From assembly GCF_945957265.1 (NCBI RefSeq), contig NZ_CAMFKO010000004.1:1-64000 (forward strand): DNA of 64,000 nt, in the 5' to 3' direction. The position numbers and the translations under genes are program-made. How positions within the stretch are numbered: position 1 is the first letter of the stretch; the number at the start of each line of letters is the position of its first letter. Below are positions 30,891 through 40,243 of this stretch, one piece after another. Under the pieces are notes generated by a model. It did not search any database. It saw nothing but the letters and a program-made list of their open reading frames with translations, and was not told where the DNA came from. The DNA is from an uncultured Dechloromonas sp. (GTDB lineage: Bacteria; Pseudomonadota; Gammaproteobacteria; Burkholderiales; Rhodocyclaceae).

Positions 30891-31455
30891 GCCGCGACCG
30901 ACTGATCATGAACGGCCGCTGACGGCCAGGGTCTTTTTTGCCTTGCAGCCGCCCGAGGCCTTGGCCAGGGTGCTGGCCGACGTGGCGCGGCAGGCGGCGG
31001 AGCAGCAAGGGGGGCGCCCCACGCGATGCGCCACGATTCACCTGACGCTGGCTTTCCTGGGCGATGTGCCCGTTGCCGATTTGCCCGTGCTTGAAGCCCT
31101 GGGCGAGGGGCTCCGCGGCTTGCGTTTTTCGCTGCGGATCGACCGCCTGGGCTATTGGCCAAACAAGCGCCTGCTTTGGGCCGGCCTGTCCGAGGTGCCG
31201 GACGGGCTGCGCTACGTGCAGCGGCAATTGCTGGCGGCGCTTGCCGCGGCGGGCTACCGGACCGATCCGGCGGGGCGCGGCTTTGCCCCGCATCTCACGC
31301 TGGTGCGCCGCCTGCCGCCGGACGGCGCCGCTGCGCTGGTGGCTGGCGGGCTGCGGCCGCTGGACTGGCCTTGTTCAAGCTTCGCCCTGTTCCGCTCGGA
31401 CCCCGGGGCGTCCGGTCCGGAGCATATCGTGCTCCGGGAGTTTCCCCTGGCTTGA
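30880..31455 (+). CDS. thpR: RNA 2',3'-cyclic phosphodiesterase (2H family)
   Basis: [16 protein letters not shown]; two HxTx motifs IHLTLAFLG and PHLTLVRR. Confidence 0.9.
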   Translation: MSAEPRPTDHERPLTARVFFALQPPEALARVLADVARQAAEQQGGRPTRCATIHLTLAFLGDVPVADLPVLEALGEGLRGLRFSLRIDRLGYWPNKRLLWAGLSEVPDGLRYVQRQLLAALAAAGYRTDPAGRGFAPHLTLVRRLPPDGAAALVAGGLRPLDWPCSSFALFRSDPGASGPEHIVLREFPLA

Positions 31456-31510
31456 GCGAGCCGGCCGGGGCTTGCCGAAAAAAAATCGACATGGCTTTGT
31501 CCCTAAAGGC

Positions 31511-31537
31511 TAAAGTTTTTCAGCCACGTGTCGGTAA
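31511..31537 (+). promoter_or_regulatory. Putative sigma-28 (FliA) promoter
   Basis: TAAAGTTT-(11 nt)-GTCGGTAA versus consensus TAAAGTTT-N11-GCCGATAA: exact -35, exact spacing, 6/8 at -10; 28 nt upstream of ORF start. Confidence 0.7.
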
Positions 31538-31564
31538 TGCTTAGGTAGGCTGACAAAAGCTTCT

Positions 31565-34555
31565 ATGGGCGGCTCCGGGAGGATCGGAGATGCCGCTCAA
31601 GCAAAGGGGGACTTTTTGGGGGTTGTCGGGCGTTCGGAAAATACCGCCGTATTGCGTGTCCTGATTGTCGAGTCGGCTGGCAGGGACGGGCAGCGTTTGC
31701 TGGATGCGATCCTGGGTGGCAGCACGTCCATCGAGGGCTGTCTCGTCGCCGATCCGGACACGCTGTCGTCCAGGCTGCAAGCCGGGCGCTGGGATGCCTT
31801 CGTGCTTTCCTGCACCATGCCGGAATTGCCCGCCGTCGACGCCATGGCGCTGTTTCGCGAACGGGCGCCCACGATTCCCGTCATTCTCAGTATCGAACGC
31901 GGCGCCATGGATTTCCCCTTCGAACTGCTCGAGAACGGCGCTTGCGACTTCGTGTTCAAGAGCAATCCCTCGCGCTTGCCGGCGGTGATCGAGCGCGAGT
32001 GCGCGAAGAGCAGCCTTTTGCGGACCGGGCGGGAGGAGGTGGCGGCGACCATCGACGCCCTGCCCGCGGGGGAGGGCATCGCCCGCTTTCAGCAGCTTTC
32101 CAGCAATCTTCCCGAATGTTACTGGCTGTCCAATGCCGAGACGCAGGCGATTACCTTCATCAGCGCCGGCTACGAACACATCTGGGGCCGGCATGTCGAC
32201 GCGCTGTACGCCGATCACCGGGATTGGCTGAGCTATGTCCATGACGAGGATCGGGAGCGCGTTGCCGAAGCCATGAGCGTCCATCGCGCCGGCGGGCTGG
32301 ATATCCGCTTCCGCGTGTTGCGCCCGGGCGACGGATTGCGCTGGCTGCATGCCCGCAATTTCCCGGTTGGCAACGAGGGCGGCGAGGTCGCGAGTGTCGG
32401 CGGGGTGGCGACGGATATCACCGGCCAGCTCGCCTCCAAGTTGAACCTGTCTTACTACACCCATTTCGATGCGCTGACGGCGCTGCCCAACGAGTGGATG
32501 TTCTACGACCAGGTGCAGCGCATGATCGCCTTGTCCAAGCGCAGCGGCTTGCCGTTAAGCGTGATGGTCGTGGACATCGACCGTTTCCATGAGGTGAACC
32601 AGGCCTTGGGCTACGCCGCCGGCAATGAACTGCTGCGCCAGATGGCGGGCCGGCTTTCGGGTTCCCTGCGCGAATCGGATTATCTGTGCCGCCTGGGGGG
32701 CGATGTCTTCGGGATTCTCCTGCCGGAACTGGTCGATGGCCAGCAGGCAGGCATTGTGGCCCGGCGCATCATCGAGACACTGATCATGCCGGTGCGGGTT
32801 GCCGGGCAGGATGTATTCGCGACGGCCAGCATCGGCATCGGCTTTTACCCTCAGGACGGCCAGGAAGTCCATGAGCTGCTGAGCAACGCCCAGCTGGCCG
32901 GGGAGAACGCCAAGCTGCAGGGGCGCAATAGCTACCAGGCTTATTCCTCGGGCATGCAGGACCAGGTGCGTGAGCGCATGTTCCTCGAAATCGACCTGCG
33001 CAATGCCACGCTGAGCAACGAGTTCGTTCTGCATTTCCAGCCCAAGGTCAGCTGTGCCGACGGCCGCATTACCGGGGTCGAGGCCTTGTTGCGCTGGCAG
33101 CATCCGCGACGCGGCATTGTTTCTCCCGACCAGTTCATCCCCCTGCTCGAAGAGACCGGCCTCATCGTCCAGGTCGGGCGCTGGGTGCTCGAGGAAGCCT
33201 GCCGGCATGCTGTCGAGTGGCAACGGGCGGGACTGAGCATGCCCAGTGTTTCGGTAAACCTTTCGGCGCGGCAGTTGCAGTCGGAAACCTTGCTAGCCGA
33301 CGTGGCGACGACCCTGGAGGAAACGGGGCTGTCGCCGTCCTGCCTCGACCTGGAGATCACCGAGAGCATGCTGATGCACAATGCCGACACGGCCATTCGC
33401 ACGCTGTCGGCGCTGAAGAAGATGGGGGTCACGATTTCGCTGGACGATTTCGGCACCGGCTATTCCAGTCTTGCCTACCTGAAGCGTTTTCCGCTCGATG
33501 CGGTCAAGGTGGACCGCTCCTTTGTCCAGGATATCGCCGCCGATTCGGACGATGCGTCGATTACCCGGGCGGTGATCACCATGGCCCACCACCTCAAGCT
33601 CAAGGTGGTCGCCGAGGGGGTGGAGACGCCCGAGCAGCTGGCCCTGCTGATATCGCACCAGTGCGACGTGATCCAGGGCTATTTTTTCTCGCGGCCCCTG
33701 CCGGTCGACGAAATGACCGGCTTGCTGCTGGCCGACCAAAGGCTGCCGAGCAATCACCTCAATACCGGCAGCCGCAAGCCGATGGCGCTGTTCGTCGCGG
33801 TCGCCGGGTTCGACGAGGTCGTTTCCCGGCTCGGCCGCGAAGGGCATCGCGTGTGCGTCGTGCCCGACGTGGCCGGCGCAACGCAGTGGCTATCCGGCAA
33901 CCTCGTCGATGTGCTGGTGTGCGGGGCGCCGCGCAAGGGATTCGATTCGGCGGCGCTGATCCGCCTGGCCGGCGAATTGCAGCCGCGCTGCGAGCGGATA
34001 CTGCTTGCCGACAGCCGCCAGTGGAGTCGCAAGTCGGTGGCCGAACTGAGCGGTGCCGGCCTGGTGCACCGCGTCATTCACCTGCCGGTCGAGGCGGAGG
34101 CTTTCCGCCGCGTTGTCGACGACGCCCTGAACCGGCGGCACATCTCGGAAGAGTACAGCCGCCTGTCGCACGAGGTGGAGGTGGTCGAACGGCAATTGCT
34201 GCGGGCTGAAGAGGATCGGCGCCGGCTGTTCGACGAGAACCGGGTTCTCCAGGCCCAGGAGCGGCAGGGTTACCTGATTCTGCAGGAGGTGTTGTCGGCG
34301 CTGCCGATCCCGGTGATCGGGGTCGATGCCAGCGGTTTGGTGGCGCTGGTCAACGAGGCTGCCATCCGCCGCTTTGCCGGGCGCGGTATCGCGCCAGGCA
34401 TCGAGCTTGCAGCGATCATCCCGGAGCTTCTCGAGGTCCCCTCGGGGGGGCGCGTCGTCATCGACGGCGTCTCCTATGGCTGCACCGCTCAGCAGATGGG
34501 GGCGCCGGCTGAAGGCCGCCTCTTCCTGCTGAGCGACGCCGGGGGCGAGGCATGA
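31565..34555 (+). CDS. Multidomain c-di-GMP signalling protein: pseudo-receiver, PAS, degenerate GGDEF (GGDVF), EAL, second receiver-like region, coiled coil, PAS (true start may be further in)
   Basis: VLIVESAGRDGQ...WDAFVLSCTMPEL; RLGGDVFGILL; GVEALLRW, LEITESMLM, LDDFGTGYSSLAYLKRFPLDAVKVDRSFV. Confidence 0.85.
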   Translation: MGGSGRIGDAAQAKGDFLGVVGRSENTAVLRVLIVESAGRDGQRLLDAILGGSTSIEGCLVADPDTLSSRLQAGRWDAFVLSCTMPELPAVDAMALFRERAPTIPVILSIERGAMDFPFELLENGACDFVFKSNPSRLPAVIERECAKSSLLRTGREEVAATIDALPAGEGIARFQQLSSNLPECYWLSNAETQAITFISAGYEHIWGRHVDALYADHRDWLSYVHDEDRERVAEAMSVHRAGGLDIRFRVLRPGDGLRWLHARNFPVGNEGGEVASVGGVATDITGQLASKLNLSYYTHFDALTALPNEWMFYDQVQRMIALSKRSGLPLSVMVVDIDRFHEVNQALGYAAGNELLRQMAGRLSGSLRESDYLCRLGGDVFGILLPELVDGQQAGIVARRIIETLIMPVRVAGQDVFATASIGIGFYPQDGQEVHELLSNAQLAGENAKLQGRNSYQAYSSGMQDQVRERMFLEIDLRNATLSNEFVLHFQPKVSCADGRITGVEALLRWQHPRRGIVSPDQFIPLLEETGLIVQVGRWVLEEACRHAVEWQRAGLSMPSVSVNLSARQLQSETLLADVATTLEETGLSPSCLDLEITESMLMHNADTAIRTLSALKKMGVTISLDDFGTGYSSLAYLKRFPLDAVKVDRSFVQDIAADSDDASITRAVITMAHHLKLKVVAEGVETPEQLALLISHQCDVIQGYFFSRPLPVDEMTGLLLADQRLPSNHLNTGSRKPMALFVAVAGFDEVVSRLGREGHRVCVVPDVAGATQWLSGNLVDVLVCGAPRKGFDSAALIRLAGELQPRCERILLADSRQWSRKSVAELSGAGLVHRVIHLPVEAEAFRRVVDDALNRRHISEEYSRLSHEVEVVERQLLRAEEDRRRLFDENRVLQAQERQGYLILQEVLSALPIPVIGVDASGLVALVNEAAIRRFAGRGIAPGIELAAIIPELLEVPSGGRVVIDGVSYGCTAQQMGAPAEGRLFLLSDAGGEA

Positions 34556-34866
34556 AGGGGGTGATTCTGACCGAGGCGGCGCTTCCCGGCATGTGCCTGA
34601 GCGAAGCCGTGCTCGACGATTCCGGGCGTGTGCTGGTGCCGGAAGCCGCGGTGTTGACCGAAGCCCTGATCCACAGCCTGTTGCGTCGCGGCGTGGCGGA
34701 GTTGTGCGTGGATCAGGCGGCGGAGGAAGACCCGGCCGAGCGCGAAATCAGGCGCGCCCGGATTTCCAGCTCGGTCGCCGCCTGCTTTCGCCGGGCGGGC
34801 GACGGGGTGGGAAGCAAGGCCCTGCGCGAGGCGATACTCGCTTTTCGCATGGGGCGCGGGGAATGA
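34552..34866 (+). CDS. Small protein resembling the N-terminal segment found with HD-GYP/HDOD proteins
   Basis: LTEAALPGMCLSEAVLDDSGRVLVPEAAVLTEALIHSLLRRGVAELCVD; overlaps both neighbours. Confidence 0.55.
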   Translation: MKGVILTEAALPGMCLSEAVLDDSGRVLVPEAAVLTEALIHSLLRRGVAELCVDQAAEEDPAEREIRRARISSSVAACFRRAGDGVGSKALREAILAFRMGRGE

Positions 34867-35702
34867 ACACGCTTTCCCGGGACGAGATCGTCAGCCGCCT
34901 ACACCGATTGCCGGCGCTGCCTGTGGTGATCGGCGAGCTGCTCTCGTCGTTTGGCAACGACGAGACGGACATCGGCCTGATCTGCCGGCAGGTGGCCCGC
35001 GACCAGTCGCTGACCGCGCGCTTGCTGCGGGTGGCCAACTCCTCCTTCTATGGCTTGCAATGCCGCGTGGCGACGATCAATGAAGCCGTTGTCGTTCTCG
35101 GCTTCCGGGCGGTGCGCAGCATGCTGCTGACGCTGAGCGTCAGCAGCGCCTTCGGCAAGCAGGATTGCCCCGGCTTCGAGCCGCGAGCCTATATGCGGCA
35201 TTGCGTCGGGGTTGGCCTGGCGGCCAGGGCCATTGCCGAAACGACGGGGCGCAACCCCGACCTGGCCTTTGCCGGCGGGGTGTTGCACGACATGGGCCAG
35301 TTGGCGCTGGCCAGCGTTTTCAGCGACGCTTACGCCAGGGCGCTGGCCTATCGCCGGGAACACGATTGTCCGCTCGTCGTCGCCGAGCGGGACATCCTCG
35401 GTACCGACCACGCCGTCGTTGGCGGGCTGTTGGCCGATACCTGGAATTTTCCCGCCTCCTTGCGTTCGGCCATTGCCGAGCATCATTCGCCTTCGGCGGC
35501 GACGGCTGATTCCCTGGCCGACCTGGTTCATGTCGCCGATGCCATCGCCCACGGCCTGGGGCTGGCGGGCGACGACGACCTGGTGATGCCGGTCGATGCC
35601 ACGGCCTGGCAAAGACTCGGCCTGGATCAGGAGAAGCTGGCCAGGATACTGCCGCGTGTGGTCGACGGCCTGGACGAGGCCAGCCAGGCGTTCAGCGCCT
35701 GA
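34863..35702 (+). CDS. HDOD-domain signalling protein
   Basis: LHRLPALPVVIGELLSSFGNDETDIGLICRQVARDQSLTARLLRVANSSFYGL...INEAVVVLGFRAVRSMLLTLSV. Confidence 0.9.
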   Translation: MNTLSRDEIVSRLHRLPALPVVIGELLSSFGNDETDIGLICRQVARDQSLTARLLRVANSSFYGLQCRVATINEAVVVLGFRAVRSMLLTLSVSSAFGKQDCPGFEPRAYMRHCVGVGLAARAIAETTGRNPDLAFAGGVLHDMGQLALASVFSDAYARALAYRREHDCPLVVAERDILGTDHAVVGGLLADTWNFPASLRSAIAEHHSPSAATADSLADLVHVADAIAHGLGLAGDDDLVMPVDATAWQRLGLDQEKLARILPRVVDGLDEASQAFSA

Positions 35703-36993
35703 TCGGCAGCGACAGGCGGGCGAGCAGGCCGCCTCCGGGGTTGGGCAGGAGAGCCAGGCGCCCTTCGTGAAGGCGGGCAACGCGTTCGACGATGGCGAGG
35801 CCGAGCCCGGTTCCGGTGGCGTTGCTGCGCGCGGTTTCCAGCCGGGTGAAGGGGCGTTTCAGACGGTCCACTTCGCTCTCCGGCACGCCGGGGCCACGGT
35901 CGCCGACGTCGATATGGATTTCCCGCTCATCGGACGAAAGACGGAGGCTGATCTCGCCGCCGGCGTACTTGGCGGCATTGTCGACCAGGTTGGTCACGGC
36001 GCGGGCAATGGCTTTCGGGCGCACGCTGACCTCGTTCAGCGCCGGCAGGTCGGTACTGACGTGCCGGCCGACGTGGTTCTGGCGGGCCGCAATCGACGCC
36101 AGCAGCGCCGGCAGGTCGGTGGGCGAGGGCGGTTCGCCGGATTCGGCGCGGGCGTAATCCATGAATTGGGAGATCACGCCTTCCATCTGCTCGATGTCCG
36201 AGACCACCCCCTGGCGGGCGTTTTCGTCCGCCACGCTGAGTTCCGCTTCCAGGCGCAGGCGGGTCAGCGGGGTACGCAAATCGTGCGAAATGCCGGCGAG
36301 CACTTCGGAACGCTCGCGCTCGTTGCGCTGCAGGTCGGCGGCCATGGCGTTGAAGGCGGTAGCCAGGCGTTTCAGTTCGTCGGCGCCATCCTCAGGCAGC
36401 GGCTCGGGTATCTGGCCGCGACCGACCGTTTCGGCCGAACTGGCCATCGCCTTGAGCGGCTTGCTGATGCGGGAGGCGATCAGCCAGGCGACGCCGAGCG
36501 CCAGCCCGACGGCGAGCAGCCCCCAGGTCAGCCAGTGCCGCGCAAAGCTGCGGGTCGCCCGCTCGCGCGGCAGAACCAGCCAGTACTCCTCGTCGTCGGC
36601 ATCGTCCAGCCGGAAGCTGACCCAGAAGCCCGGCACGCCATCGACGCTGGCGGCAATCCGGGTGTGATCGCCAAGGCGTTGATTGAGCTCTTTTTGCAGC
36701 AGGGTGAAGAAGCGCGAGTCGGGCATGGCCTCGATCTCGTCTCCGGGTTCGGCCGGCAGGAGGCGGATGCCTTCGCGGCTGGAGAACTCGGCAAACAGGC
36801 CAAAGCGGCGCTGGGGGGCGGCGGCGAACAGCGACGCCCGGATCAGGTTGACGGCGGAAGCGGCCAGCTGCGCCGTTTCGCGGGCGCGCGGCTCGGCATC
36901 CATGTAGCGGAACAGGCTGAGCCAGGCCGCCGTCGTCAGCAGGACCAGGGTGGCAAGCAGCAGAAAGGTACGCGCCAGCAGCGTACGGGGCAT
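35692..36993 (-). CDS. envZ: EnvZ-like sensor histidine kinase
   Basis: HAMP; H-box LAGISHDLRTPLTRLRLEAEL; NLVDNAAKYAGGEI; GDRGPGVPESEVDRL; GTGLGLAIVERVARLH. Confidence 0.85.
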   Translation of the reverse strand: MPRTLLARTFLLLATLVLLTTAAWLSLFRYMDAEPRARETAQLAASAVNLIRASLFAAAPQRRFGLFAEFSSREGIRLLPAEPGDEIEAMPDSRFFTLLQKELNQRLGDHTRIAASVDGVPGFWVSFRLDDADDEEYWLVLPRERATRSFARHWLTWGLLAVGLALGVAWLIASRISKPLKAMASSAETVGRGQIPEPLPEDGADELKRLATAFNAMAADLQRNERERSEVLAGISHDLRTPLTRLRLEAELSVADENARQGVVSDIEQMEGVISQFMDYARAESGEPPSPTDLPALLASIAARQNHVGRHVSTDLPALNEVSVRPKAIARAVTNLVDNAAKYAGGEISLRLSSDEREIHIDVGDRGPGVPESEVDRLKRPFTRLETARSNATGTGLGLAIVERVARLHEGRLALLPNPGGGLLARLSLPIRR

Positions 36994-36997
36994 CGGG

Positions 36998-37723
36998 TCA
37001 GTCCCGGGGGGCGCCGTCCGGCACGAAGACGTAGCCGAAGCCCCAGACGGTCTGCAGGTAGCGCGGCTGCGCCGGATCGGTTTCGATCAGCTTGCGCAGG
37101 CGGGAAACCTGGACATCGATGGCGCGGTCGAAGGGGCCCTGCTCGCGGCCGCGGGCCAGCGTCATCAGCTTGTCGCGCGACAGCGGCTGGCGCGGGTGCT
37201 GGAGCAGCACCTTGAGTACCGCGAACTCGCCGGTGGTCAGCGATTGCAGTTCGTCGCCGCGCTTCAGGGTGCGCGCGGCGAGATCGACTTCGATATTGCT
37301 GAAGCGTATGGTTTCCGCTTCGCCTTCCGGGGCGCCCGGCGGCCGGCTGCCCTGGCGACGCATGACGGCATGGATGCGGGCGAGCAGCTCGCGCGGGTTG
37401 AACGGCTTGGGCAGGTAGTCGTCGGCGCCCATTTCGAGTCCGACGATGCGATCGACCTCGTCGCCCTTGGCGGTCAGCATGATGATCGGCGTCTGGTCGC
37501 CCTGGCCGCGCAAGCGGCGGCAGATCGACAGCCCGTCCTCGCCGGGCATCATCAGGTCGAGCACGATCAGGTGGTAGTGTTCCCGGGCGCGCAGCTTGTC
37601 CATCTGCTGCCCGTCGGCGGCGGCCTTGACCTCGAAACCCTGTTCGCCCAGATAGCGCGTCAGCAGGTCGCGCAATCGTGAATCGTCATCGACGACGAGA
37701 ATGTGGTGGTGTTGTTCGCTCAT
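36998..37723 (-). CDS. ompR: OmpR-like response regulator
   Basis: HILVVDDDSRLRDLLTRYLGEQGFEV...LIVLDLMMPGEDGLSICRRLR...; C-terminal winged helix VSRLRKLIETDPAQPRYLQTVWGFGYVFVPDG. Confidence 0.9.
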   Translation of the reverse strand: MSEQHHHILVVDDDSRLRDLLTRYLGEQGFEVKAAADGQQMDKLRAREHYHLIVLDLMMPGEDGLSICRRLRGQGDQTPIIMLTAKGDEVDRIVGLEMGADDYLPKPFNPRELLARIHAVMRRQGSRPPGAPEGEAETIRFSNIEVDLAARTLKRGDELQSLTTGEFAVLKVLLQHPRQPLSRDKLMTLARGREQGPFDRAIDVQVSRLRKLIETDPAQPRYLQTVWGFGYVFVPDGAPRD

Positions 37724-37885
37724 GCTGGCAAGGATAAGGGCTGACGATGAATGAAGCGCATCAAATGGTAACAAGCTTTTGCACCGCCCGGCCGGGAAAC
37801 ATATTCTTACATCTGGACTGGCTTGCCGCGCTTGCACGGAGGGACAATGGTGCCGTCCCCACATCCGGCCGCTACAATTCGCGCC

Positions 37886-38191
37886 ATGAAACGTCTTCTC
37901 GCCTGTTCCTTCCTCTTTCTGAGCCTGCTCGGCTCGGCGGGCGGCGTCTGGGCGCAGCAGGGCTACTGGCGCGACTTGCCGCCGGATGAAAGGCGGCAGA
38001 TGCGCCAGCAGATGCGCGAGCACTGGCAGCAGGAACGGGACATTCGCCGCGACGAACCGCCTCCGCGCTGGCGCGACATCCCGGCGGAGGACAGGCGGCG
38101 CCTGCGCGACGACATGCGCGAGCAGCGCGGGCTTCAGGAACCTCACGATTTCCGCGGAGGCGGTGGCGGGCGGGGCTGGCGGCGAGAGTGA
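37886..38191 (+). CDS. Small secreted Arg-rich protein (DUF3106-like)
   Basis: Signal peptide MKRLLACSFLFLSLLGSAGGVWAQ; WRDLPPDERRQMRQQMREHW...RWRDIPAEDRRRLRDDMREQR. Confidence 0.6.
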   Translation: MKRLLACSFLFLSLLGSAGGVWAQQGYWRDLPPDERRQMRQQMREHWQQERDIRRDEPPPRWRDIPAEDRRRLRDDMREQRGLQEPHDFRGGGGGRGWRRE

Positions 38192-38229
38192 ATCGCTGAA
38201 CCCGCGAGGCTCCGGTAAAATGCCGGTCC

Positions 38230-38919
38230 ATGCTGATCCTTGCCCTTGAAACCTCGACCGAACTCGGTTCCTGCGCGCTTTGGCGCGACGGGGCGGTGAC
38301 CGAACGCCGCTGCCCGGAAAAACGGCCGCATTCCGAAACCCTGTTGCCGCTCGTTCGCGATTTGCTGGCGGAATCCGGCTTGCGGATCGACGCCCTCGAT
38401 GCGATTGCCTTCGGTGTCGGTCCGGGCGCCTTCACGGGCCTGCGCGTCGCTTGCGGCGCCGCGCAGGGGCTGGCGGTCGTCGCCGGCTTGCCCTTGATCC
38501 CGGTGACCAGCCTCGAGACCCTGGCGACGGCGGCGGGTGCCGACCGCGTTCTGACGCTGCTCGATGCGCGCATGGGCGAGGTGTATTCCGCCTGTTACGA
38601 GCGGGTGGGGGCGGACTATATCCAGCGCGGGGAGATTCGCGTTTCGGCGCCAGGCGACGTCGCGCTGCCCGCCGGTGCCGGCTGGCTGGCCTGCGGCAAC
38701 GGATTGACGGCCTATCCCGGGCTGCTCGATCGCGTCCGCGCGGCCGGTCTCGCCGTCGAACCGGGCGGCTTGCCAAGCGCCGCCACGGTGGCCACCATTG
38801 CCGCCGCCAAGGCCGCGCTCGGTGCAGGTATCGATGCCGCCGAAGCGGCTCCGCTGTACGTCCGCGACAAGGTGGCGAAGACGGTTGCCGAGCGCATGCG
38901 GGAAGGCGGAAAGGCGTGA
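38230..38919 (+). CDS. tsaB: tRNA t6A biosynthesis protein TsaB
   Basis: MLILALETSTELGSCALW...HSETLLPLVRDLL...GVGPGAFTGLRVACGAAQGLA. Confidence 0.95.
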   Translation: MLILALETSTELGSCALWRDGAVTERRCPEKRPHSETLLPLVRDLLAESGLRIDALDAIAFGVGPGAFTGLRVACGAAQGLAVVAGLPLIPVTSLETLATAAGADRVLTLLDARMGEVYSACYERVGADYIQRGEIRVSAPGDVALPAGAGWLACGNGLTAYPGLLDRVRAAGLAVEPGGLPSAATVATIAAAKAALGAGIDAAEAAPLYVRDKVAKTVAERMREGGKA

Positions 38920-39380
38920 GCGGCCTGAGCATCGCGGCGGAGTTCTTGCCGATGAACGACAGCGATCTCGCCGCGGTGGCGGCCCTGGAGGCCACGCTGC
39001 AGGCTTTTCCCTGGTCGCGCGGCAACTTCGCCGATTCCCTGGCCAGCGGCTACAGCGTCTGGGTGTTGCGCCTGGGCGGCGACCTGATCGGTTTTTCGGT
39101 CGTCATGTCGGTGATCGACGAGGCCCATCTGCTCAACATCGGCGTCTGCAAGCGCTATCACGGCCAGGGCTACGGCGCCCGGCTGCTGCGCCATGCCATG
39201 GAATGCGCGCGCCTGGGCGGGGCGGCCAGGCTCTTTCTCGAAGTCCGGCCCTCCAACGAGCGGGCCGTCGACTTGTACCGGCATTTCGGATTTCGCCAGA
39301 TCGGCATGCGCAAGGGCTATTATCCGGCCATCGTCGGTCGCGAGGACGCGCTGATTTTTGACAAGGAACTGGTGGCATGA
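38916..39380 (+). CDS. rimI: Ribosomal protein S18-alanine N-acetyltransferase RimI (GTG start)
   Basis: GNAT LLNIGVCKRYHGQGYGARLLRHAMECAR...FLEVRPSNERAVDLYRHFGFRQIGMRKGYYP; overlaps tsaB stop. Confidence 0.9.
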   Translation: MSGLSIAAEFLPMNDSDLAAVAALEATLQAFPWSRGNFADSLASGYSVWVLRLGGDLIGFSVVMSVIDEAHLLNIGVCKRYHGQGYGARLLRHAMECARLGGAARLFLEVRPSNERAVDLYRHFGFRQIGMRKGYYPAIVGREDALIFDKELVA

Positions 39381-40159
39381 GCTTGAGCCGGGAACAGATG
39401 CTCGTCGAGATGGGCATTTCGCCGATCTGGGTGTTGCGCGATGCACCGGCGGCCGAGCGCGTCGAGGAAAGCCCGGTCCGCGAGGCGGCGCCGTCGGTGC
39501 CGATTGCCGAAGCGGCTCCACCTGCCGTTCGGCCGGTCCATCGGGCGAGCGAGCCGCCCGCGGCCGCTGCGCTCGATGTCGGCGCGCTCGACTGGCCGGA
39601 GCTGGCCCGCCGGGTGGCCGGGTGCCGGGCCTGTTCGCTGTGCGAGCAGCGCAAGCAGGCCGTGCTCGGCGTTGGCGATACCAGCCCGGATTACCTGTTC
39701 ATCGGCGAAGGCCCGGGGGCCGAGGAAGACGCCAGGGGGGAACCCTTCGTCGGGCAGGCCGGAAAGTTGCTGGACAGCATGCTGGCCGCGCTCGATATCG
39801 CCCGGGGCAATCGTGTTTACATCGCCAATGCCGTCAAATGCCGCCCGCCCGGCAACCGGACGCCGGAAGTGGCCGAAATGGCGGCTTGCTGGCCTTACCT
39901 GGAGCGCCAGATCGCGCTGCTCAAGCCAAAGATCATCGTCCTGCTGGGCAAGGCGGCCGTGCATGCCGTCCTGCATGACGACAAGTCGCTGGGCAGCCTG
40001 CGCGGCAAGCGTTTCGAGCATGCCGGCATTCCCGTGGTGGTGACTTACCACCCGGCCTATCTGCTGCGCAATCTGCCGGACAAGGCCAAGGCCTGGGAGG
40101 ATCTGCTGTTCGCCCGCCGTACCTTGCGCGAGCAGCAGGCGCCCGAGCTGCCGTTCTAG
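39377..40159 (+). CDS. Uracil-DNA glycosylase family 4/5-like Fe-S protein
   Basis: CRACSLCEQRKQAVLGVGDTSPDYLFIGEGPGAEEDARGEPFVGQAGKLLDSML...NAVKCRPPGNRTP...VVTYHPAYLLR. Confidence 0.93.
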   Translation: MSLSREQMLVEMGISPIWVLRDAPAAERVEESPVREAAPSVPIAEAAPPAVRPVHRASEPPAAAALDVGALDWPELARRVAGCRACSLCEQRKQAVLGVGDTSPDYLFIGEGPGAEEDARGEPFVGQAGKLLDSMLAALDIARGNRVYIANAVKCRPPGNRTPEVAEMAACWPYLERQIALLKPKIIVLLGKAAVHAVLHDDKSLGSLRGKRFEHAGIPVVVTYHPAYLLRNLPDKAKAWEDLLFARRTLREQQAPELPF

Positions 40160-40210
40160 CGGCCTGCTTCGTAATTGGCGGAATTTGTTGATTGCGAAGC
40201 AGACCGCTAG
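40156..40210. repeat. 16-bp imperfect inverted repeat (15/16 paired, 23-nt loop) between convergent genes
   Basis: CTAGCGGCCTGCTTCG ... CGAAGCAGACCGCTAG; left arm includes the UDG stop codon. Confidence 0.8.
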
Positions 40211-40243
40211 CCCGCGCGGCGCAGTCCGGCAGCAGCCGGGCAG

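Noticed and set aside
31470-31640. Possible riboswitch-like leader (GGCGGCTCCGGGAGGATCGGAGATGCCGCTCAAGCAAAGGGGGAC)
   Set aside because: Does not match glycine, c-di-GMP-I or other riboswitch consensus I could check by eye; the FliA promoter explains the regulatory signal better
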